From: Yanshouia hominis
Lineage (GTDB): Bacteria; Bacillota; Clostridia; Oscillospirales; Ruminococcaceae
Assembly: GCA_014385025.1 (NCBI GenBank)
Contig: JACRTB010000027.1
Span: 1-33,185, forward strand
Length of the DNA stretch: 33,185 bases
Direction: 5' to 3'
Part shown: piece after piece, positions 23,077-30,377 of the stretch
How the letters are laid out: each line of letters opens with the position of its first letter
Position numbering within the stretch: position 1 is the stretch's first letter
Notes under the pieces: model-generated
Told to the model about the DNA's origin: nothing
The model's input: the letters and a program-made list of their open reading frames with translations, nothing else
Database searches by the model: none
Translations under genes and position numbers: made by a program

Positions 23077-23300
23077 TTATTTCGCAGTATCCATGATCTG
23101 CACCAGTTAAAAAAAGCCTGTTCCCAGCAGTGGAGCAATGCGGTCAGAAGTATGCACTATACCATGTAACTAAACAGCAAAATATACTCTATTACGCTCG
23201 TATGGCTTTATGCCGTCCGGGCGTTTTTTTGTCCCTATGGAGCCGGAACATCGGGTCAGCATGGCCCGAACTTTATCCCCGGTGCCGCTCCCCGCCGCCT

Positions 23301-23329
23301 CATTCAGATTTACCAAAAAAATCTGAATG
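23301..23329 (+). promoter_or_regulatory. Inverted repeat next to the ribosome-binding site
   Basis: CATTCAGATTT and AAATCTGAATG form a perfect 11-bp stem with a seven-base loop. The last base of the stem is the first of GGAGGAAAGG, the ribosome-binding site of the next gene. It could be a protein operator or an RNA stem that tunes translation. Confidence 0.5.
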
Positions 23330-23341
23330 GAGGAAAGGCAG

Positions 23342-23755
23342 ATGGAAGTTACCATCAATTATAACGGACAAGCTGTGACCGTGGAGGTCACGCTGGAAGT
23401 CTATGAATTTCTTGACCGGGCCGATCACAAAACGGAGAACCTGTTCCATGAGCAGCGGCGGCATTGGGATGGCCGGGAGTTTGACGAGTACATCATTACC
23501 ACCGAAGGCGTAGGAACCTACGGAGAAACGCCGGAGGAATACCTTTGCCGCATGGAAACGCTGCATGAGCTGATGGCTGTTCTGGACACCTGTACCGAGG
23601 CCCAGCGCCGCCGGTTCCTACTCTATGCGCTTGACGGGCTGAGCCTTGCAGAGATCGGTGTGCTGTGCGGTTGCTCCAAAGTGGCTGTTTATCAAAGTGT
23701 GGAGGCGGTCAGAAAAAAATTTATAAATTTCTTTGAGAACAGGCTTAACGAATGA
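23342..23755 (+). CDS. Sigma-70 region-4-like HTH regulator
   Basis: 137 residues. The N-terminal half (TINYNGQAVTVEVTLEVYEFLDRAD) is specific to this group; the C-terminal half is a sigma region-4 helix-turn-helix (RRRFLLYALDGLSLAEIGVLCGCSKVAVYQSVEAVRKKF). Proteins of this type are common in Clostridia IMEs beside mob genes and are thought to regulate transfer genes. It is the first of three related genes. ATG 23342 follows GGAGGAAAGG. Confidence 0.8.
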   Translation: MEVTINYNGQAVTVEVTLEVYEFLDRADHKTENLFHEQRRHWDGREFDEYIITTEGVGTYGETPEEYLCRMETLHELMAVLDTCTEAQRRRFLLYALDGLSLAEIGVLCGCSKVAVYQSVEAVRKKFINFFENRLNE

Positions 23756-23858
23756 CCTGTTTTCTGGCTACCAAGTGAAAGGGATTATTTCCCTTATCTC
23801 AGCGATGGGCGGACAGCGGACAAGCTGCCCGCCCATCCGATTTTCAGGAGGTAAGCCT

Positions 23859-24311
23859 ATGAAAACAATCAATCTGCGGTGGATGTATCCCCACTACCGG
23901 CATGACGAGTTTGTGGATGTTACGGACGAGGTATGGGCAGCGATGTATCAGGCCCAGCGGGAGATGGAGAACTATGAGCGTCGGAAAGTCTACCACCGCG
24001 CCTACTATTCTCTGGACGCATACAGCTGGCTGGAAAATTACGCACTGGAACACAGCAGATCGCCGGAAGATATTTTGCTGGAACGAGAAGAAATGACCAC
24101 CCGCCTATATCTGATTGCAGCTCTGCCGGTGGCTCTGGCTCATGCCACTCCGACACAGGCCCGCCGTGTTCACGCCTACTACATTGCTGGTATCAAGCAG
24201 CCGGAAATCTCTCGGATAGAGGGTATCCACAGCAGCAAGGTTAGCGTTGCCATCCGCCGGGGTCTGCGGAATATGCGCCGCTGCTATGATGGCCTTTTCC
24301 AAACAGAGTGA
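23859..24311 (+). CDS. Sigma-70 region-4-like regulator, second copy
   Basis: 150 residues: MKTINLRWMYPHYRHDEFVD, YYSLDAYSWLENYAL, then the region-4 HTH (PTQARRVHAYYIAGIKQPEIS, HSSKVSVAIRRGLRNMRR). It is paralogous to the product of 24322-24783 (MQTINLKQYYPFCKEDIFLE, YSLDCNDGIENAAI, SPMQARRVHARYMLGMKVKDI). ATG 23859 is chosen for CAGGAGG; the longer frame overlaps the previous gene. Confidence 0.8.
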   Translation: MKTINLRWMYPHYRHDEFVDVTDEVWAAMYQAQREMENYERRKVYHRAYYSLDAYSWLENYALEHSRSPEDILLEREEMTTRLYLIAALPVALAHATPTQARRVHAYYIAGIKQPEISRIEGIHSSKVSVAIRRGLRNMRRCYDGLFQTE

Positions 24312-24321
24312 GGGCGTGCCT

Positions 24322-24783
24322 ATGCAGACTATCAATCTCAAACAATATTATCCATTTTGCAAAGAGGACATTTTTTTGGAGGTGTCCGATGAGATCGTCG
24401 AAGCGTTTCTTCTGGATAAGAGAGCCGAGGCCGCCAGAGATCGCAAGATGTTCCGGTATAAGGCGTTTTATTCCCTCGATTGTAACGATGGAATCGAAAA
24501 TGCCGCCATCGGCTGGGCGCAGCCATCGCCGGAGGACTACCTGATAGAAAAAGAAGAATTAGCCGAATACGAAGAACTGATACGGCGATTGTATGAAGCC
24601 ATTTCCTCCCTGTCGCCTATGCAGGCTCGCCGTGTTCACGCCCGCTATATGCTGGGTATGAAAGTGAAAGATATTGCCGCAATGGAGGGTATCACGCCAT
24701 CACAGGCGGGAAAATCCATCCACGCTGCACTGCGGAGGCTGCGCCGGTACTTTGCTCGACAGAAATGGACGGTCAATCTATGA
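24322..24783 (+). CDS. Sigma-70 region-4-like regulator, third copy
   Basis: 153 residues, paralogous along its full length to the preceding protein, with the HTH near the C-terminus (GITPSQAGKSIHAALRRLRR). The spacing to the preceding gene is 10 bp. Having two full-length paralogues in a row suggests distinct targets or a hetero-oligomer. Confidence 0.8.
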   Translation: MQTINLKQYYPFCKEDIFLEVSDEIVEAFLLDKRAEAARDRKMFRYKAFYSLDCNDGIENAAIGWAQPSPEDYLIEKEELAEYEELIRRLYEAISSLSPMQARRVHARYMLGMKVKDIAAMEGITPSQAGKSIHAALRRLRRYFARQKWTVNL

Positions 24784-24811
24784 GTATTTTCAAAGAAAAG
24801 AGGTGCCTGAC

Positions 24812-25102
24812 ATGAACGAAAAAATTACAGCCCACCCCCAAAAAGAAGAACGGGAGAAAGTCCTGAAGGAGATTCGGCAGCTTGAAAACCGAAAGAAGAT
24901 TTTGGAGAACAAGCAGCGGAACGAAGAACGCAGGGTTCGCACCCGCCGCCTGATTGAGCGCGGAGCCGTTTTGGAGGGGATTTTCCCGCTGGCTCCCGAC
25001 CTTTCCGGCGCGGAGGTCAAAGCATTTCTGATTGCCCTGTCCCATCTTCCGGGGGCGGCGGAATTGACTGCAAACCTGCCAAAATCCGGGGACACGCCAT
25101 AA
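24812..25102 (+). CDS. DUF3847 family protein
   Basis: 96 residues with a long charged coiled coil (EEREKVLKEIRQLENRKKILENKQ) and a C-terminal segment GAVLEGIFPLAPDLSGAEV. DUF3847 proteins regularly precede mobA/mobL in Clostridia IMEs. A relaxosome accessory role fits the position: the oriT lies directly after the stop. GAGGTG precedes the ATG. Confidence 0.8.
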   Translation: MNEKITAHPQKEEREKVLKEIRQLENRKKILENKQRNEERRVRTRRLIERGAVLEGIFPLAPDLSGAEVKAFLIALSHLPGAAELTANLPKSGDTP

Positions 25103-25114
25103 GTCCCTTGTTTA

Positions 25115-25144
25115 CAAGGGCGCACTTATACACCGTTGCCGGTG
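25115..25144 (-). other. oriT: oriT, RSF1010/pIP501-type nick region
   Basis: On the minus strand, CACCG-GCAA-CGGTG forms a perfect hairpin (25144-25131) directly followed by TATAAGTGCGCCCTTG (25130-25115). TAAGTGCGCCCT is the well-known nick region of MobQ-type origins such as pIP501 and pSK41, cut between GTGCG and CCCT. It lies between the DUF3847 gene and the relaxase gene, the usual place. Transfer would start leftward, with mobA entering last. The rest of 25145-25281 has no gene. Confidence 0.88.
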
Positions 25145-25297
25145 CTGTGCGCCCTGCCGGGAGCGTTGCGTACTTCGTCCGCGATGGGAAGCTACGCTCC
25201 CCAAACCCCTTGTGCGCTCTGCGCAGCCAGACACCCGCTTTGCGTATGCCCGGCTCCACAGAGCCTGTTATCCCCTCACTGAAAGGAGGTGTTCCCC

Positions 25298-26734
25298 ATA
25301 GATTTCTGTCATATCCCCGTCAGTATCATCAAGCGCAGCGCAGGCCGTTCTGCTGTTGCCGCAGCTGCTTACCGCAGCGGAACCAAGCTGACAAATGAAT
25401 GGGATGGAATGACCCACGACTACACCCGGAAAGGCGGCATTGTCCATGCGGAGATCATGCTGCCTGCCCACGCCCCGCCGGAATTTGCAGACCGTTCTAT
25501 CCTCTGGAACAGCGTGGAGCAAATCGAGAAAGCAAGGGACAGCCAGCTTGCCCGCGAGGTTGAAGCAGCCCTGCCCCGTGAACTGTCCGGCGAACAGCAG
25601 CTTGCCCTTGTGCGTGCCTATGTGAAGGACAACTTTGTAGACAAAGGAATGTGCGCCGACTTTGCTATCCATGACAAGGGAACCGGCAACCCTCATGTCC
25701 ATATCATGCTGACGCTCCGGCCTTTGAAAGAAAATGGACAGTGGGGCGCAAAGTGCCGCAAGGCATACGATCTGGACGAGAATGGACAGCGTATCCCGGA
25801 TGGGAAAGGCGGCTGGAAAAATCATCGAGAGGATACGACCAACTGGAACGATAAAGGGAATGTGGAGATTTGGAGGGCAGCGTGGGCGGCCTGCACCAAC
25901 CGGGCGCTGGAATCTGCCGGCAGACCGGAGCGCATTGACCACCGCAGTTACAAGCGGCAGGGCATTGATAAGATTCCGTCTGTCCATCTGGGGCCAGCCG
26001 CCAGCCAAATGGAAAAGCGCGGTATCTGCACCGACAAGGGAGAAGTAAACCGGCAGATCGCCGCCGACAACAAGCTGCTGAAAGAAATCAAAGCCCGCAT
26101 TACCCGTCTTTATTACTGGTCGAAAGCCGAAGCGGAAAAACCACAAACACAGCAAAGCAGCTTGACCGCCTTGTGGGAGGCTCAGCAGCAGTTGAACGCT
26201 CCCCGCACCCGTACCGGAAAAATCCGGGCTTTGCAGGAAAGCGCTGCACTATTCAGCTTTTTACAGGCAAACGGCATCCAGTCTATGCAGCAGCTTCATG
26301 AAAAAATCGCTGATATGAACAGCCATTACTATGACTTGCGTGGTAAGATCGTCAAGGCCGAGCGCCGGATCGCCATTCTTACCGAACGCGGGGAGATGTG
26401 GGAACAGTACAACCAGTACAAGTCCATCCACAAGCAGCTTGCCAAAGTAAAGCCGGAAAAGCGGGAACAGTTTGAGCAGCGCCACAGCCGGGAACTGATC
26501 CTCTATGACGCGGCGGCCCGGTATCTGAAAGAACTGAAAGCCAGCGGCGAGGAAATCACCCCGAAGGCATGGCAGCGGGAAATCGACCAGCTGACCGCCG
26601 GAAAGCAGACGGACACGCTTGCCATGAAATCCATGCGGGAGGATTTGAAAGCAGTGGAACGGCTCCGCAAAACCGCCGAGCAGCTGTCCCGACAGGAAAG
26701 GGACAAGTCTCACGACCGTGAGCCGGAGCGGTAA
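25298..26734 (+). CDS. mobA: MobA/MobL-family (MobQ) relaxase
   Basis: About 478 residues. Relaxase domain with motif I Tyr at about 25 (SAVAAAAYRSG) and the metal-binding His pair at about 133/135 (NPHVHIMLTLRP). A conserved extension follows, then a C-terminal coiled region (KAERRIAILTERGEMWEQYNQYK). It cuts oriT and leads the strand into the recipient through a borrowed conjugation channel. Start: AAAGGAGG at 25282-25289 is ideally spaced (8 bp) for ATA at 25298; the only earlier start codon, GTG 25289, overlaps the ribosome-binding site. The protein is clear, the exact first codon is not. Confidence 0.88.
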   Translation: MDFCHIPVSIIKRSAGRSAVAAAAYRSGTKLTNEWDGMTHDYTRKGGIVHAEIMLPAHAPPEFADRSILWNSVEQIEKARDSQLAREVEAALPRELSGEQQLALVRAYVKDNFVDKGMCADFAIHDKGTGNPHVHIMLTLRPLKENGQWGAKCRKAYDLDENGQRIPDGKGGWKNHREDTTNWNDKGNVEIWRAAWAACTNRALESAGRPERIDHRSYKRQGIDKIPSVHLGPAASQMEKRGICTDKGEVNRQIAADNKLLKEIKARITRLYYWSKAEAEKPQTQQSSLTALWEAQQQLNAPRTRTGKIRALQESAALFSFLQANGIQSMQQLHEKIADMNSHYYDLRGKIVKAERRIAILTERGEMWEQYNQYKSIHKQLAKVKPEKREQFEQRHSRELILYDAAARYLKELKASGEEITPKAWQREIDQLTAGKQTDTLAMKSMREDLKAVERLRKTAEQLSRQERDKSHDREPER

Positions 26735-26800
26735 AGGCTACCGCGTTTTGGCGTACCCCTGTCAAGTGCGTCGCGTTTCACGACATACCTTTGCATACAG

Positions 26801-26833
26801 AAAAACCGCCGTACAGGTTTCCCCATACGGCGG
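26801..26833 (-). terminator. Terminator of the toxin-antitoxin operon
   Basis: CCGCCGTA (26806-26813) and TACGGCGG (26826-26833) form an 8-bp stem. On the minus strand it is followed by five T (26805-26801). It lies 9 bp after the toxin stop. Confidence 0.75.
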
Positions 26834-26841
26834 CAGACGGT

Positions 26842-27132
26842 TTATTTGCCGAACAAGTCGCTGTGTGTGCCGGTGCGGGCCAGCGTCAGCACCAGAACAT
26901 CATCCTCTATGCGATAGACAAGCAGCCAGTCCGGGAGAATATGACATTCCCGATGACCTGCCCAATCGCCGGATAGGTCATGGTCACGGTTCTTATCCGG
27001 CAGCGGTTCGCCCATCGCCAGCAACGCTACGACCTGCTCCAGCAGCTCGATCTTCAAGCCACGCTTGATGGCTCGTTTGTAGTCTTTTTTGAAACTGGTC
27101 GTGTACTTGACGGTATATTTGGTTTCTTTCAT
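26842..27132 (-). CDS. yafQ: YafQ-type toxin (RelE superfamily mRNA interferase)
   Basis: 96 residues: YTTSFKKDYKRAIKRGLKI, LPDKNRDHDLSGDWAGHREC, WLLVYRIEDDVLVLTLARTG and the C-terminal THSDLF with the family's catalytic His. Members cut mRNA on the ribosome. The start overlaps the antitoxin stop by four bases, the standard order of antitoxin before toxin. It stabilises the element by killing cells that lose it. Confidence 0.93.
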   Translation of the reverse strand: MKETKYTVKYTTSFKKDYKRAIKRGLKIELLEQVVALLAMGEPLPDKNRDHDLSGDWAGHRECHILPDWLLVYRIEDDVLVLTLARTGTHSDLFGK

Positions 27133-27407
27133 CTTTTCAGGTCAGCAAATAACTCGTCAAGGTCATTGTAGCCCTTTACAGACGGGTCTTTTGCAATCCT
27201 TTCCGCTTCCAGCATGGCAGCAACCGTTTCTTTGTTCGGCTGTTCCAGCCTTACTTCAAAGGGAATGCCGCCTTCACGAAGCGACTGGCGCACAAAGATG
27301 TTAAACGCCGTAGTCAGGTTCATGCCAAGTTCAGTAAACAGTGCGTCCGCTTGCGCTTTCAAATCTGCGTCCATGCGGATACTGATGTTTGTGGTATTTC
27401 CAGCCAT
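27129..27407 (-). CDS. RelB/DinJ-type antitoxin
   Basis: 92 residues with a ribbon-helix-helix N-terminus (NISIRMDADLKAQADALFTELGMNLTTAFNIFVRQ) and a C-terminal toxin-binding tail (NDLDELFADLKR). It neutralises the YafQ-like toxin and represses the operon. ATG 27407 is chosen from the family length and an AAAGGGG upstream; the longer frame has no ribosome-binding site. Confidence 0.92.
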   Translation of the reverse strand: MAGNTTNISIRMDADLKAQADALFTELGMNLTTAFNIFVRQSLREGGIPFEVRLEQPNKETVAAMLEAERIAKDPSVKGYNDLDELFADLKR

Positions 27408-27431
27408 ACGATCAACCCCTTTCTGCTGGCA

Positions 27432-27478
27432 ATTATAGTATATGCCATTTGCACGAAGAAAACAATACTTTGCACGAA
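27432..27478 (-). promoter_or_regulatory. Promoter and operator of the toxin-antitoxin operon
   Basis: On the minus strand TTGTTT (27465-27460) and TATACT (27442-27437) are 17 bp apart; an overlapping TATAAT lies at 27437-27432. TTCGTGCAAA occurs twice (27478-27469 and 27457-27448), 21 bp or two helical turns apart, flanking the -35 box: a likely antitoxin operator. Confidence 0.6.
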
Positions 27479-27533
27479 TATTTAACAATAAATTCATTCA
27501 AGGAGGTTACCGGCTTTATGAAAGAAATCATTT

Positions 27534-27932
27534 ATGAAGAACAATAAGTCTGAACCTATCCCAGTCATGGATTACCGCCAGTACCGCAGAGTGCGGAGGC
27601 TGGTGCATGAGTGCTGTAACTACATCGACGAAAACTGTATCGCCCTGGACGATGGGGAGAAATGTGTCTGTGTCCAGTCCATTTCCTATTCCCTGTTGTG
27701 CAGGTGGTTTCGGACGGCGGTATTGCCGCAGGATAAGGAACTGGAAACGGCGCTGTTCCACCGGCTGAATGCGAAGAAATGCGCCGTATGTGGGGCGCTG
27801 TTTACCCCCGGTTCCAACCGGGCCAAATACTGCCCGGAATGTGCCGCACGCATGAAGCGGATCAACGCCGCAAAGCGCAAGCGGAAACAACGGGAGAAAT
27901 GTCACGCTTTAGGGGCTGAAAAACCCTTGTAA
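27534..27932 (+). CDS. Cysteine-rich VLP protein (zinc ribbon)
   Basis: 132 residues: YRQYRRVRRLVHECCNYIDE, CIALDDGEKCVCVQSISYSL, LLCRWFRTAVLP, then a treble-clef-like CAVCGALFTPGSNRAKYCPECA with a basic tail. The motifs match the cysteine-rich VLP proteins common in Clostridia mobile elements; function unknown, nucleic-acid binding likely. The strongest ribosome-binding sequence (CAAGGAGG) serves an upstream ATG at 27518 that gives only nine codons, so expression may be coupled to that mini-ORF. Confidence 0.8.
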   Translation: MKNNKSEPIPVMDYRQYRRVRRLVHECCNYIDENCIALDDGEKCVCVQSISYSLLCRWFRTAVLPQDKELETALFHRLNAKKCAVCGALFTPGSNRAKYCPECAARMKRINAAKRKRKQREKCHALGAEKPL

Positions 27933-27946
27933 ATCAAGGATTTTTT
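27925..27946 (+). terminator. Small terminator overlapping the VLP gene stop
   Basis: CCTTG and CAAGG with a five-base loop containing the TAA stop, followed by ATTTTTT. Short stem; probably partial termination before the replication genes. Confidence 0.5.
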
Positions 27947-28045
27947 CGAGGGTGTCAAAGGCAGGCTGATAGATTTATCCTCCGACCCCTAAAACGGCCT
28001 TAAAATGCGTACAGAATCCCAAGAGAAACCCCAAGGAGGAACCCT

Positions 28046-28780
28046 ATGTCAGACAACCGAAAATATTATTACCTGAAACTCAAAGAAAACTATTTTGACG
28101 ATGATTCCATCGTGCTGCTGGAAAGTATGCAGGATGGTGTGCTGTATTCCAACATTCTGCTCAAGCTGTATCTGAAATCGCTGAAACATGGCGGGCGGCT
28201 CCAGCTTGACGAGGACATTCCTTACACGGCGCAGATGATCGCCACCATTACCCGCCAGCAGATCGGCACTGTGGAGAGAGCCTTGCAGATCTTTTTGAAG
28301 CTGGGTCTTGTGGAAGTGCTGGACAGCGGCACATTCTACATGAGCAACATCGAACTTTTAATCGGCCAGTCCTCTACCGAGGCCGAGCGAAAGCGGGCTG
28401 CAAGGCTTCAAAATAAGGCTCTTTCTGCGCCCCGGACAAACGGCGGACATTTGTCCGACATTCGTCCACCAGAGATAGAGATAGAGTTAGAGAAAGAGAT
28501 AGAGATAAAGAGAGAGATAGAGAAGGGACGCTCCGCCCGCGCCTATGGCCGTTACCAGAATGTTTTCCTGACGGACGAGGAACTGGCAGACTTGCAGGCC
28601 AGTTTTCCCACTGTATGGGGCCAGTACATCGAAAAGCTGTCCGAATACATGGCCTCTACCGGTAAGCGGTATCAGAGCCATGCCGCCACCATCCGGCGCT
28701 GGGCCGGTGAGGACGCGAAAAAGGCGGCCCCGCCCACCCGCAACCGGGATTACAGCGTAAAGGAGGATGAAACCGTATGA
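28046..28780 (+). CDS. Phage-type replisome organizer
   Basis: 244 residues. The N-terminal domain (YYYLKLKENYFDDDSIVLLESMQDGVLYSNILLKLYLKS; GRLQLDEDIPYTAQMIATITRQQIGTVERALQ) is the replisome-organizer N-terminal winged helix. A repeated EIEIELEKEIEIKREIEK linker comes next, and a C-terminal domain with QSHAATIRRWAGEDA. It should bind the element's origin and recruit the helicase loader encoded next (ATGA overlap). The linker DNA carries repeats that may be the origin. AAGGAGGA precedes the ATG. Confidence 0.88.
   Translation: MSDNRKYYYLKLKENYFDDDSIVLLESMQDGVLYSNILLKLYLKSLKHGGRLQLDEDIPYTAQMIATITRQQIGTVERALQIFLKLGLVEVLDSGTFYMSNIELLIGQSSTEAERKRAARLQNKALSAPRTNGGHLSDIRPPEIEIELEKEIEIKREIEKGRSARAYGRYQNVFLTDEELADLQASFPTVWGQYIEKLSEYMASTGKRYQSHAATIRRWAGEDAKKAAPPTRNRDYSVKEDETV
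28444..28526 (+). repeat. Tandem repeats and purine tract, possible replication origin
   Basis: GACATTTGTCC and GACATTCGTCC stand in tandem (28446-28456, 28457-28467), and CGGACATTTGTCCG is itself a palindrome. A purine-rich tract built from GAGATA hexamers follows (28471-28526). Iteron-like repeats beside an easily melted strand-biased tract inside an initiator gene recall lambdoid phage origins. Confidence 0.5.
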
Positions 28781-29640
28781 TGGAGATTACCGCAGAAATC
28801 CGGGCGCTGATCGACAAGGCAGCCGCCGGTATGGAACTGGCCGGGGACGAGTACATAGACCCGGCAGACGGCCTCATTCACTGTAAAAAGTGCGGCGGCC
28901 AGAGGCAGACCGTTGTGCCATGCTTTGGGAAACCCGGCTACTTCATGCCCCGCTGTATCTGCCAGTGTCAGCGGGAGGCTGAGGAGCAGCGCAAGGCTGC
29001 TGAAGAACGGCAGCGCCGCATGGAGCGTATCAAACGCCGAAAGGCACAGGGCTTGCAAGACCGCTATCTCTATGACTACACCTTTGCCAACGACAACGGC
29101 AAAAACCCATTGATGGACAAGGCCCGCGCCTATGTGGAGAACTGGAAGGAGGCATATAAAAACAACACCGGCCTGCTGTTGTTCGGGGATGTGGGAACCG
29201 GCAAGTCTTTCTTCGCCGGATGTATCGCCAATGCTCTACTTGACCAAGATGTGCCGGTGCTGATGACGAACTTTCCCACCATTCTGAACCGCCTGACCGG
29301 GATGTTCTCTGAGGACAGGTCGGAGTTTATTGCCAGCTTTGATGAGTACGACCTGCTTATCATTGACGATTTGGGTGTAGAGCGCAGTACCGAATATGCT
29401 ATGGAGCAGATGTTTTTCGTCATCGACAGCCGCTACCGCAGCCGCAGGCCCATGATTATCACAACAAACTTGAAACTGTCCGAGCTGAAAAACCCGCCTG
29501 ATCTGGCCCACGCCCGTATCTATGACCGTATTCTGGAACGGTGTGCGCCGATTCTTTTTGACGGGAAGAATTTCCGGGAAGAAAATGCCGGTGCTACCCG
29601 ACAGATAGCAAAAGACATTGTAAACAGTAAGCAAGACTGA
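28777..29640 (+). CDS. DnaC/IstB-like helicase loader ATPase
   Basis: 287 residues. An N-terminal zinc-finger-like segment (HCKKCGGQRQTV, CICQCQREAEEQ) precedes the AAA+ domain with Walker A GDVGTGKS, Walker B LLIIDDLG, sensor region MIITTNLKLSEL and an arginine finger near RIYDRILERC. It is the DnaC-type loader that places the replicative helicase at the origin. It overlaps the replisome organizer by four bases. Confidence 0.92.
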   Translation: MMEITAEIRALIDKAAAGMELAGDEYIDPADGLIHCKKCGGQRQTVVPCFGKPGYFMPRCICQCQREAEEQRKAAEERQRRMERIKRRKAQGLQDRYLYDYTFANDNGKNPLMDKARAYVENWKEAYKNNTGLLLFGDVGTGKSFFAGCIANALLDQDVPVLMTNFPTILNRLTGMFSEDRSEFIASFDEYDLLIIDDLGVERSTEYAMEQMFFVIDSRYRSRRPMIITTNLKLSELKNPPDLAHARIYDRILERCAPILFDGKNFREENAGATRQIAKDIVNSKQD

Positions 29641-29683
29641 TTTTTTACCGGGCGGCACAGACCCGTTCGGAGAAAGGAGCGCC

Positions 29684-29878
29684 ATGAACAGAGAACCCCG
29701 TACTATGCAGGTGGCAGACGCCGCTACTGCGTCCAGAGCGCCGGAAAACACGCCAGCGATGGTAAAGAAAATCGGCAAGACAACCTACAAGGTTCATGTC
29801 CATTTCAGCAATACCAGCACAGAAACCATGAGCGATAAAATCAAGCGTATGCTCAAAAATGAAATTCAGCAGATGTGA
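29684..29878 (+). CDS. tnpW: TnpW, transposon-encoded protein
   Basis: 64 residues; the conserved part is MVKKIGKTTYKVHVHFSNTS, TETMSDKIKRMLKNEI, characteristic of TnpW of Tn4451-type elements, where its role is unknown. AGAAAGGAG precedes the ATG. Confidence 0.88.
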   Translation: MNREPRTMQVADAATASRAPENTPAMVKKIGKTTYKVHVHFSNTSTETMSDKIKRMLKNEIQQM

Positions 29879-29955
29879 CAGACTGATAAACGAAGCCGCC
29901 TTGTGCTAAACTGATGATGGTACGCACCAAAATTTTTGTCAAGGAGGACACGAAA

Positions 29956-30321
29956 ATGCTTTACACAGAAAAAGAGAAGCATGAAATTGAACGAGTAAAG
30001 GAGGTCTTTGCGGAACATCTGCGGCAAAGCCCTGATTTTGAACTGTTTTGGTCGGACAAGGTAGGCTATGTCTGGCTGGCGATTGGCGTAAATCCAGTCT
30101 ATGTGGATACCGGTATCAGAATCGAATCTGCCGCCGATCTCTGTTACAGGTGTTTGGACGATGTAGCTACGGATGTTTTATATATGACGGGCAACGATCA
30201 CGCGCTGGAAGCAGCCGATCCGCTGGAATTGGCCGAAATCAAGCGGCGCTGGGAACCATATATCAACCAGCTGCCGGAATATGCGTATATCTGCGACGAT
30301 TTACTAAGTGGACGCCAATAA
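29956..30321 (+). CDS. Small IME protein of unknown function
   Basis: 121 residues, acidic, soluble: MLYTEKEKHEIERVKEVFAE, FELFWSDKVGYVWLAIG, a C-terminal PYINQLPEYAYICDDLL. Family not recognised. ATG 29956 follows TCAAGGAGGA at a good distance. The transcript ends in the 15-bp-stem terminator at 30332. Confidence 0.7.
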   Translation: MLYTEKEKHEIERVKEVFAEHLRQSPDFELFWSDKVGYVWLAIGVNPVYVDTGIRIESAADLCYRCLDDVATDVLYMTGNDHALEAADPLELAEIKRRWEPYINQLPEYAYICDDLLSGRQ

Positions 30322-30331
30322 TTCACATGCA

Positions 30332-30367
30332 AACGTGCCAGAAGCAATAAAATGCTTCTGGCACGTT
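30332..30367. terminator. Bidirectional terminator between convergent genes
   Basis: AACGTGCCAGAAGCA pairs perfectly with TGCTTCTGGCACGTT over ATAAAA (15 bp). It lies between the + strand unknown and the - strand membrane-protein gene and can serve both. Confidence 0.85.
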
Positions 30368-30377
30368 GTTACGAATT

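Noticed and set aside
27518-27547. Nine-codon frame (MKEIIYEEQ) overlapping the start of the cysteine-rich VLP gene
   Set aside because: It has the better ribosome-binding site and may couple translation, but it is too short to be called a gene without conservation data.
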